This document shows, in pieces, positions 48,001 to 60,000 of a DNA stretch of 64,000 bases. Numbering within the stretch: the first letter of the stretch is position 1; each line of letters starts with the position of its first letter. The translations under genes were made by a program, and so were the position numbers. The notes below the pieces were generated by a model that had not been told where the DNA came from, made no database searches, and saw nothing but the letters and a program-made list of their open reading frames with translations. Source of the stretch: Beroe forskalii (Eukaryota > Ctenophora > Nuda > Beroida > Beroidae); the NCBI GenBank assembly GCA_011033025.1, contig WFMF01000463.1, positions 62,001-126,000 of the forward strand, read 5' to 3'.

Positions 48001-51000
48001 TTCAGCGACAGATGATGTTTGCAAAAGACAAGAGACTGAAGGTGATGAACGAAATGTTGTTGGGGATGAAGAGCATAAAGATGTACAACTGGGAGAGCCT
48101 ATTCCACAAGATGATAGTCAACGCAAGGAAAGAAGAGGTTTGTAACAGACCTGCTCATTCGGGTACACACTGCAAAAGGTGTTTTCTACTGTGAACCAGC
48201 AAAAAATTAGTAAAACGCTGTTGATGATAGCACTCCGTAGTCCGTATACGGGCTATTGAGATGTTTCAAATGATTTTCTACATAAGATCACAGAATAGTA
48301 AAGCTCCACATTGCTTCTCCCAGGTAAAGATCCTAAGGAAGCAGCAGCTCCATCGAGCGATATTCATCTTCCTGTCCAACATCCTGCCTACCATGATGGC
48401 GTGCTCCATTTTCGTGGTGTACAACTATACATCCCCGATAGATCCTGTCACGGGGAAACACATGCCCCTAACCACGCCGCTGGCTCTATTGTGAGTAATT
48501 TGAGGGATTCGTAGTAATGTGTCACTTTTACTGATGATATAACCTAGATCAGGGCACTGTGATGTATGGACAACTTCTCGTTTTATTGTAATTATCTATA
48601 AATCCATCCTCGCATCGCGTTGATCTTTCCCTCTATAAACATCGATATTCTGTGCAGGGCCATGGCCAACCCCCATAAACCCCCGGTGGACATCGAAAAA
48701 TAGCAAATGGGGTTTACCTTAGTACCAGAAATATAGGCGACAAGAAATTAAGGCGATTTTGGAAAAATCGCCTTAATTTCTTGTCGCCTTAATATCTGGT
48801 CGTCTTAATATATGGTCGTCTTGATTTTTAAAAGGCATAATTTTCCGTTATTTTTTCTCTCCTATCAACTTTTCCAATATAGGAACACAATAAATCACTT
48901 GATAGCCAGTAATCAGTGCAATAAGCACCAAAAAGAAATTAAAATACTGATTCAATAAGTCGACAAACTATTCAAGTATTATTTTAGTGGAAAATCTCAT
49001 TATCATTCTTATTTTCTTCATCTGATGTAAAGATGCCGGTATGGACTCTAGAATGACCCATTTGAAAAGCTCAGGATCTGGTGTAGGTACTGTATTTTGA
49101 AGGCCCACTCAAGAAATTTTCTGTATTTTTGTTCAGTTTTATATTCATTTCATAGCCATTTCAAATGGAAGAAATCGTTTATTTTCGAAAAAAAAACTTC
49201 AATTTGAACTCCAGGAAAAAATCGTCTTAATATCTTGTCGCCTTAATATCTTGCGCCTTAATTATTAGTCGCCTATATTTCTGGTACTAAGGTAAACTTT
49301 TTAGGGTTTATGGGGGTGCCTCCCCTTTGTGTCCCTGACCTGTTCTATTTCTTTTCATAATTAACTCATTCCATACCACCTAGAACGCTGGCACTTCTCT
49401 CCATCCTAAAGTTACCGTTTATCGTTATTCCCTTCGCTATGGGGAGTTACGTGGCCGGCAGAGCTTGTGGACACAGAATAACCAAGTTCCTTCAAGCTCC
49501 GGAGGTTTCTGATCTGCCCGAACCGTGAGTTATAAGTTGGGAAATATTAATTCTGAGTGCTTCTAAGTTTCTCACAAACTGTAGTGTCACATAATGAATG
49601 GTGCTATGTTTTACTTATGCTCTAAGTGTAGTCAAATCGGGCGTCGTTTTCAATTAAATTTTTTGAATGAATAGTTCAATCTTGTTTGCAGGTCTAAACC
49701 TAAAACGGACGAAGCAGCGATTGAGCTAAAGGACGCTACCTTGGCGTGGGACGCCGATATGGGCGCCACGTCCATTCTCCATGACCTAACTCTAACCATT
49801 CCCCGATCTAAACTTACCATAGTCGTAGGGAAGGTCGGAGCTGGCAAAACTGCCATCATCAACGCTATTCTGGGAGAAATGCACTTACAGAGTGTAAGTG
49901 AGATTTTCTATGACTATAGACTTATAAAATTGGAATAAGTGTGTTTAGCGTAACGTTGCGTTTAAAGTTAGACGTTACCTTGTGATTTTCTCTTTTACAC
50001 CTTTTTTTAGCGCATATAGAAATGGATTAGTCTGTTATCACGCAAATTTGATGGGTGATTGCAATGCATGATCATGCCTCACTTATCATGATGGTGATTA
50101 TTAAAGCTTGAACTTGAATTTGAAAATAATGTTTTCAGGGGGAGGTGTTACGGCACGTGAAAAGTGACAAGATAAGCTACGCATCTCAAAATCCCTGGAT
50201 CCTCAATTCAACTGTCAAGGAAAACATTCTCTTCGGTCAGCATCTCGACGAAAAGAGGTTAGAGAAGTGTAGATAAATGATGATGCTACTCAGGCTTTTA
50301 GCACCTCAAGAAATAAATGACAAAAAATCAAAATGATTGTTCTACCATTAATTCATCTAATGACTTTATAAAACTTTTCAGTTACTCATACGGTCTACTA
50401 ATTTATTCACTGATACAGTACATCTCTAATATGATCTCCCATTCTCTGTACTACTACTGACAGTGACACTGACTACTGACTTCTCTAACAGATACGTCAC
50501 TGTAGCGCGTAATTTAAGTATACGCATATCGATAAGAACAGTTGTCGTAGCTAGTGCGGGAATTGACGATAGGGTTCCAGCTCAAGTATATGGTGGCTGA
50601 TGCCTTTCCACCATGCAGATGGCTATGCCCGGGACTGCGTTCTTGGGAAGGGAAAAATTAAACACATTTGTTTCAAGTACTAGAACAAATTTTAAATTAA
50701 AATACAATCGAAAAGCGGGTAATATATTTTTAAATGCATAAAAGATACATCATTCTACCATTACAATATGAATTATGCTTCTTGAAACTAGAGACAATGT
50801 CATTTTCCCCTCCGATCGCGGCGCCCTGTAATCCTGTATTCTCATGTCAGTAGCTCCGGAGATGTAGGAAACGCAGAACCCTGCATTTTACTGACCGTAA
50901 CTGTAGACGCAGGAGATCATGGAATCCCCATTAACAGCACAGTCACATCGGAAAAAGAGAGTTATGGTGCGATAAGGCACCTCAGAGGGTGAGGGATGCA

Positions 51001-54000
51001 AATTATGACTAAAATAGATGTCATAAGTTCTGTAATATGAAAACGATCTACCACGGTAAGCAATCTATAAGTTTGTCTGTTCAGATACAAGGTGAAGTCC
51101 CGTGAAAGCTGTCAAATCATATCAAACAACTGTCATTGTTGGAAACAAAAAGAATTTACAATTAACAAAAAGCAATTCACTACGGTAAGGTCACGACATA
51201 TCCGCCATTTCAATAGCTGGTTGGACGTTCATACCGCCATTTTTTCTTGGCTTAACGAAAAAGATCTTAAACTTCAGAGCAAGGAATGCTGATTTTACGT
51301 TTTTGGTGAGAAAATCATCGTATAGAAGTGGATTAATGACCGAATTCACCGAGAGAATAACAATTGATGAGTAAGCGTACAGGAATGTAGCATCAAGAAT
51401 TCCCAACGAATGCAGAAAACTGATCAAAATAACAGGGATCCAGCAAAAGAAATCCGTTATGATAATCAGCGTTATATTCCGCTGTAGCCGCTTGTTTCTC
51501 TTATCGTTTACATTCGCATTTGGACCCCGGCCGTCCATAATCTTGGTTAGTTTTCTGTTTAGTCGTTTGGTTCCCGTGTTAATCACGCTATAGCAGATGG
51601 TGATACAGAGGAAACAGAAGGCGTTGATGGACAGAATAGTCCACACGAAGTAAAGTTGAGGGTCAGTGATCTTGACGAAGTATTTGAAGAGACAAACACC
51701 CTCATTACCGTAGAAGTGAACTTTCTTCCATTCGAGGTCTCCGTAGTCATTCGAAAACATCAAGCTTATCAACTTGTTGATGGTGTTCCAACTAAGGAGT
51801 GTTCCCTTAACCTTTCCAAAATAACTGCTGATAACATCCAAATGCTTTTCCTTGTCTACCATTGAAATGAATAATCTCACATTTTTATCGTAAGTAATAC
51901 CATTGACGAAGAAATCCTCAAGGTTCTCAATCATTGGCATATACGCTATCAGAAACGAACAGAGCACTATAACAACGACACACAGGTAGTTTTTAATGGT
52001 CACGTGTTTCACGCTCTCAATAAGACCGTGACGAATGGAGAACACTCTAAAAAGGCTGAGATAGGTCATAGACAGGATGGATAAAGTTGCTCCAAACATA
52101 TTGATAACACCGAGTGCAGCACAATGGGGGCTTGTTAGCCACGTGAGCTGTTTGCTGCAATATCCCACTCCAAATAGCCTGTCCACAGTTGCGATTATGA
52201 GGAGATATATCCCTGTTAGGAGATCTCCAACGCAAATCATCAACTTCAGCACCCTGTTTATACGGGCAGACTTGGTACCCGTGCCCAGTTTCTTTCCTGA
52301 TTTCCAGAGAAGGGTGGTATTTAAACAGACAGCAGTACCTCCCAGAAACCAAGCAAAGACTTTCAGAAGAGTTCCTTCAATGATTTCCCTGCCACACTCA
52401 GAGTTGCACTCGTCCGAGGTGTCGTGACAGTCGATAATCCCATCACACTTCTTTGATAGGGGGATGTAGTACTTGTAGGTGCGACACTGATAGCTGTTCT
52501 CACAGCCCTCTTCGTCGGAATGGTCACCACAATCATTGGCCATATTGCATACTTTATCATAGCTAACGCAGTTACTGTTATTACACAGGAATGGAGCAGC
52601 ATATACGCCAGCCGAGTGCTTTAAGACAGTTGTAAGGTAATCTTCTTTAGCAAGACTCCATGCTGTGTTCGAAGAGCCAAACGAACAGGAGTCATGTTTG
52701 ACCGAGGAGAGTTTGCAAGTTGCGTCACTACAACGATTGAGGCAAGTCAAGAGGACATGAGTTTTTCCAAACAGGTAACTACAAGACACAGTTGTGTTGG
52801 GCACTTTGACATCCACTGAACTTATAGCACCATACACAGGGTGATCAGGATGCATGAACGTCTCTTCTACACATGGTTCTGCAAGCCTTTCCAGGTTTTC
52901 CAGGCCAGGCAGACAGTAAAAGAGATGGTATCTCTCCTTGATAACAAAGGACTTCACTGAGATATCGTCTTTAAACTGAGCTGCTCGACACACGGACTTC
53001 TCCTCGCCACAATCCTCCTTACCATCACACAAACCACTCAGCTGTACGAACTGCTGGTCCAATCCCTGGTGGCACAGGAAGACATTGTTACACGTTGTGT
53101 TGCCTCTCACCTCCCTGACCCTACCCATTACCTGGCATGTCGGCCACACCGGATCCTCATCCTCCCCTCCCATGCAGTCCTCAATGCCATCCTGAACCCA
53201 GGACATGGGGTAGAGCAGCTCCTCCTTATGTCGGTACTTCCTATCACACTTACTGTGATACAGATGGTCACAGTCCGTGAGCAACTCGTCAGCCCCATCC
53301 TCGCAATCATCCCTTCCATCACACAGGGCGTGTTTGTGGAGGAAACAGGTCGGGGATACCTGCCGGCACTCTGTATCCAGCCCATCGTCACACATGGTGA
53401 CGTCTAGGAGCTGCTTGCAGACCATCACCCAAGACACAGTGACGGGGTAGGAGTTCTTCGTGCACCGCAGTAAGCCTCTATCCGGATCCGTACAGTTGTA
53501 TTGGTCCATGTGATTCGTACAGTACGAATTATAAGATCTAAATCCCTGAGAGTTGACGGTCATGGTCAGAGGGCCACAACGAGTGCTATTACGCATAGTA
53601 ATACGAGCTTTGGTGCCATCTGGCAACAACCGGGAGCACAGTTTCTCTTCCGAGAGTCGGGAAGAAAAGCTACTTTCACACTGAGCGCTCTCGTCAGATT
53701 TGTCCGCACATTCACTTATTCCGGAATAAACCTCACAAATTTTTGAAACCTTGACGTAGCGCGTTTTTCTATCGCAGAACAACCCGTAGGTGTATCCATT
53801 ACAGACCGCCTCGTCCTGACAGGCACTATCACTTTCACATATCATGTCACACTCCGTAGTTCCCGCTGATATCGATGTGCTCTTAGATACAGCTTCCGAT
53901 ACCATTTGTTCGCATTGTGTTACGTTGTTTATACTAAATGGGTAATACGCACGGATAACTGAATTATTCACGTTTGGCGGAATGACTTTCTCACAGGTTT

Positions 54001-57000
54001 CGAAACTGAATATTTCGATATTCCACACATTTCTCCTATCCAAATCCTTGAATAATCTTGTGGAGGACAAAACCTCGTTACAGATAAAGTTTGGAGACCC
54101 GTGCATCAGCCCATGATGGGGATTAACTCCACATGTTTGGTAGATGCGGGTATCATTTTCACAAAGATGTTTTAGGGAGTATTCTTCGTTTGCTCGTGCA
54201 GCTACGGATGTATCAACAACGTAATACTCTTCGAAATCAAACGGACATTTGAAAACATTGATGAGGTCCGCGACAACTTGGCATCGTTCCTTCAAAAACC
54301 CGCTTTCCTCCACAACAGAGCAGTCGCTTTTTTTGGGCATACAGACTAAGACCATAACATCACGAAAATAGTAATTTTTGCTGCTTATTCTTTTGAATCT
54401 GCATTGGTCGATAGATGTAACACGATATGCGCAATTTAAGAGCATAGCATCCATTCCAGAGTAAAAATTATTCTGCTGCCCTAATTTCACATGTATAGAC
54501 TGAGCCAATCCATCGTTGTAGCCATGATTACTGCAAATGAAATCAAATGGAAAAATCCAGTCGGAGTTTTTTGTCATGCGTATATCGACTATGAAATTCC
54601 CGAGGTTCTTCCTCTTAAGAACGGGGATACCAGCTCCGTTGGTGGTGGGCTTGCCGTGGGTATCCATCAGAGTGATTGTAACAGGGTCGTAACACATTAT
54701 TGTAACGACCATCAGCACTACAATGTTACCAACAGGAAGTGCCATGGGGTGGAGATCGAGTTTCCTGGATTATGATGATATGATAGGTTACACGATGATT
54801 TTTTAAACCTAATCTATATGAAAGATATAGGTTAGTAAATTAATAACAATCAATAACGTGATGATATTGTTGGTAATTTTCCATGGCACGAATGTACTTT
54901 CCGAAATGGAGAATATTTCTCATTCATTATTTGCAGCCGTATAATCCGACATTTTTAGTAAAACAGTTGCTTATGTCTTACATCAGTAAGACATAAGCAA
55001 CGGTTTCAAGGTTGCAACAAATCAAGAAACGATTCTTTGAAAATACTTGCTAACATCAGACCAAATCCTTGCTATGGCATATGATAGATAAGCCGAAAAC
55101 TCATTAAGACTCAGTTGTTGATCAAAATTGCATTTTTGTCATTCTGATGAACACTTTATGATAGCTACTTATTTTAGAACTCGAATGCAATTAAAGAAGA
55201 TAATTTCAATTTACAAGCAACACAACCAAGCTATTTGATCGAAGCAACATCCCAATTTGCTGCTTATTTTCTTCATAAAATTGACGCCAGATATCATCGA
55301 CTTGATCTATTTTATTTTGATATGGTTGATGATTTACTAAATGCCCTCGGAGAAGTCGAGACACCGAAGCACCAATTTAAGAGTGATTTGTAGTGAGGGA
55401 ATCATCGTTAACAAAAACCTAATCTTCGAAAAATGATAGAAAATAAATCTTTGCTAGTTTGCTGAGTAGGTACAGATGGCATCATTCCTTATACTCTTAT
55501 ACAAAACTGATGAGATAATTTGAAACATCCTGAAACTCGAAAAAATAACAGATACCATGTTAAGATGTCCTCAAAAAGGAGTTGGAGTTCATTCCAAAAC
55601 TAAGAATTGAAAAAAATGGAGCCTAGGTTTTGTAATTGAAGCTAGTTTTTATGGCGAGCAAGTAGGTAGCATGCAAAGTTTTAAGAAGAAAATGTTGCAA
55701 TACAAGATGCTCAAGTTAGAGAAAATATTTTCCTGTTAACTGTTATTGAATATATATGATCTATTATGATTACGTCAAATCACGCGGTAACTTTATTTAA
55801 TGATCTGGGGATTCACGTCAAAAATAATAAAACTACTTAAAGCATTTTCCCTAAATAAAGAAACGTTTGAGAGCAATCGGAGCAATCGTCCCCGCCTTTC
55901 ATTAAATCAAAAAATATGGCGAAATTTCGGGTTATACTGGGAAAAAAGATTACAGCATACTAATTACTCTTATTCTTCTCTCCTTTTCTCGTGACCACGT
56001 GACATACCGTGTTGGATCGGAAGCGGGGACCACGTGGTTATGACCCCGCAGGAAAGAGCAAAATTTTGGGACATACATAAAGGGAATATGCAGTTATAAT
56101 TATCACCCATACCGTTAAAAATGATGTGCATTTGCGTCATCGTCAAGCCATTACACACTTTTTCGCGCTAGTAGGGGCTAAGGCCCCCCTAGCGCTTTTG
56201 AAAACTAAGGGGGACCAAAATAAACACAATCAAATTTTCATTTTTCTAGCCCTAAATTTCACTGTTTTGCATAAATATACAACTCAAATCATGTTTTATT
56301 GATTGATTTAGCTCTGAACGAGGTGAATTTTAAGAAACTTTCTGACTTACTGAACCTTATTTTAACTTCCATTTGATGTTCACGTTTTTGAGAAAATCCT
56401 AGGTAGGGCCAAGGCCCCCCTAAAATTTTTCTAGAGGTGGCATTTTGAAAACTAGGGGGGCTGCCCCCCCCCCTAGGGGGTGCGTTAAGTCCCATGATTT
56501 GTGTTATCATACCAATAATTATCCTAGGGTGAGGGCTCAAACCAACAACGAAAAACGTCAGGGGTGTTTGCCATCTATGTTTCAAGCAATTGTACTAATG
56601 TTAGTATAAGACTTTGGATTGCACGGTTGCTCCGTAACTTTGGAAGGGATTGGAATTTTTTGATGCAGGAGAAGTAATCAATCAATTTGTATTTCAGTGT
56701 TTAAAATGTTTAATAAAGTTTGCAAACAAGGTGCTGCATAGCAGCGCCGATTGAGCTGTGAATTTGCAGACCCAAATATATTCTTAGTAAGTTAGTATAA
56801 TATTCTTAGTATTACATTCTCAAAATACGGCGGTTGAGGGTACCTATTGTTTCAAATTTGTCATGTGCAACATTGCAGTATTGCCAGTTTTTAACTGACA
56901 ATACTTCATTGTACTGAAGGTCACTCAATTGTTCATAAATGAAAGAGTCTATTATATGTGACTGAATATTTTACTATTTGATGTTGTAATAAAACAGAAA

Positions 57001-60000
57001 TTTAACTTCATATAAAATGGTAGAATTTTCAAAGCTCCCCACAGTTCTTACTCTCATTTGTCCATGCGACCATGTTACTACATGCAAGCAACTTGACTAT
57101 GCAATGGTCTGCTGACACCATGCTTCGTTTCCTCATTTAATAATTTATCCATCGAATTACTGCACGTTTTGCGGGGAAATACTATGAAGAAAATATTCCG
57201 TGCAATGGGCTTACCTTCCAAAAAGGAAAATCCCCTCAGTAGCAGATTTCAAAATCCCCTCGGTTTTAAGCTTGCCCGGAGCCAAGAGCCACTGGTGGCA
57301 ATATACAGCCCGCCGCAGGCGAAAATTTTTAGATTTTTTTGCACTTAAAAGCATCAATCTTACTACTTATAATTCTTCCTCACATATAAATATATAAATA
57401 AATAAAAAAAATAAATATATATATCTGTCTGTCCGGTTTATGATTTCTGTCTGTTCGGATGACACCACTCAGTACCCAATCATGCATGCCGATTGCCGAT
57501 GATCGGAATGTTCATTCCAGAGTACCAGTGACGTTTGACACCACCTGACATATAGAGAGTAGGCACACCCGATTAAAATATGGCCTCATCACTGATAAGA
57601 ACTACAGTACTGCATTATACTGTACGAATTGCTGAAGCGAAAAAATTGTGAACGATGGCCGGAGGCCATGGGTTCTGCTAGTCTATTTAATGCATAATGT
57701 GATTAAAACAGCCAGCTGCCAGCCGTAAGCAAAAATTGTGAAAGTTTTATACCTTATATTGTGTCTAGGATCAATTTAGTGGCATAATTGGATCACAACA
57801 GCCCGCCGCAAGCGAAAATTTTCAAGGTTTTGCCTATGAATCAGCCTCTAAGATCAATTTAGTTAATGTATAATGTGATTAAAACAGCCAGCCATAGGCA
57901 AAAATTGTGAAAGTTTTACACCTGAGATTGTGTTTAGGATCAATTAAGTGAAATTACTGAATCACAACAGCCCGCAGCAGGCGAAAATTTTTAAGGTTTT
58001 GTGCCTGAGTCTGCCTCTGAGATCAATCTGGTTAAATGTTTAATTTGATTAACAATCCTTTTCTTGCCATAGGCGTTTTCTATCGAATATCTATCATTGA
58101 ACTATTACAAAAGTTTAAAATGGTCAGTATTTGGGCATAGATCAGAACAGCAACGCCACGAAGACGCCACGGTGGCGTCACCATGGCCTTGCCGTGGCGT
58201 TACCGTGGCGTCACCGTAGCGCTACCGTGGCGTCTTCGTGGCGTTGCTGTTCTGATCTATGCCCCAGTATTTTCCTCTTGTTAATGTTTGGCATATCGCT
58301 TTTCCCTCACCTCACCTTACATCTCATCACGAATCACCGTTATTCCCCTCACCATATTTCCCCTCACCTTAATTAGTTAATTTCCCACATCATACTTCCC
58401 TCACCTTAGTTACTAAAGTCCCCTCACTTTACTTTCACTCAGTTAACGTCCCCTCACCTTAATTCTCCTCAGCCCATCTGACCATCCCACCATCTTCCCC
58501 TCCACTTCACTTCCCCTTGATTCACTTCCCGCTTCCCCTCACCTTATGATCACTTCCCCTCACGTCCCTGTAGGTTTGTATTCCCCTCACATATGCATCT
58601 ACGTTGTTATTAGAACACATTAGTTGCAAATAAATACTATTTTTTATAAAATTTTTATTCGAGATTTCGGCACGGCACGCACGCTGCGCGTGCGTGCATC
58701 TTGACTTGAAAATCCCCTCGGTTTTGAAAAAAATCCCCTCGGTAGCAGTGCTACTCCTGCTACCCACTTTTGGAAGGTAAGGCAATGGGATGCACGGGAA
58801 ATCGTAAAATAAAACAAATTTTCGGAGTGCGGGGACGGGGATTGGGAACAGGGATTGGGGACAGGGATTCCGGATTGGGGACAGGGATTGGGGACAGGGA
58901 CAGGTATCATACTGGACGGAGGTCTGAGGGACACGGCAAATGGTGCCCGTCCGCCAGACTATCGGCGTATTTACCGTAGTTTACTTTGAATACTTTATTC
59001 GGGCATAGATCAGAACAGCAATGCCACGAGAACGCCACGGCAGCGCCTCGGTAACGCCACGGTGACGCCACGGTGAAGCGATGAGGACGCCACTGCGGCG
59101 CCACGATGAAGCCACGAAGACCATGGCACTGCCCCGGCGCCTGGGTAGCTTCCTCGTGGCGTCCTCGTGGCTTCACATTAGCACTACCGTGGCTTCACCG
59201 TAACACTTCCATGGCGTCCTCGTGGCTTCATCGTGGCGTCCTCGTGGCTTCACCATGGCACTACCGTGGCGTCACCGTGGCGCTACCGTGGCACTGCCAT
59301 TTCTTCGTGGCGTCTTCGTGGCACTGCCGTGGCGTTACCGTGGCGCTGCCGTGGCGTTCCTGTTCCGATCTATGCATATGTACGTGTTATTTTCAGAGCA
59401 CTTTCCAACTTTGCTATGCATTAATGACTAGCTATAAAGTTGCTCAACACATTATTTTTTTCAAAATATCGACACAATTTCTCAAATTAGAACTGACCAA
59501 TGCCCTTTTTAAATGCTGAGATCAAGGAATAATACTAATAAATGATAAGGTACATTAATGATAGGGGATTTAATGAGGAAACTATTTTTCTCATAACTTA
59601 CTTTCTTTTGAGCTCAAGAAAATGGCAATTCTTGGTGCAACTGTCGTCGTAATAAGTGCATTGCTTGCACAAGCAATGTCAGAAATGGCTATTAACAACA
59701 ACGAGTTTCTTCTCTACAACAAGTACTACTACAAATCAAGGCTTCGACAGCACGGCGAGGGAGCACACAAGTTTGGAAGTTACGACTTTGAAGTGACCAA
59801 CAGACAGCTCTGGAAGTTTGAGGAGCACCCCAGTTGGAAGGGCTGCTACATCATCTATAACGATGCTTTCGCCTACTGGAGGTTTGCTATGCAGAAAGGA
59901 ACTGGCCTGATCGTGTACAAAGGCCCAATTTATAACGACCAGCTCTTCAAGCTAGTGCCTTCTGGTAAAAACGACGGATACTACTACATTTACAGCTGCC

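Larger units (their letters stand above)
57200..58790. repeat. Possible element with inverted CTTACCTTCCAAAA ends enclosing several repeat arrays
   Basis: GGGCTTACCTTCCAAAAAGG near 57207 and CACTTTTGGAAGGTAAGGC near 58763 are inverted. Both are followed inward by AAAATCCCCTCGGTTTT and GGTAGCAG words, also inverted. Inside are GCCCGCCGCAGGCGAAAATT units. The limits of the element are uncertain. Confidence 0.4.

Noticed and set aside
52077..53746. Plus-strand open frames of 80-116 residues
   Set aside because: Antisense shadows of the large LDLa-GPCR frame.
58131..59519. Open frames of 60-137 residues rich in WRHRGV
   Set aside because: Translations of the CACGGTGGCGTC fold-back elements on either strand.
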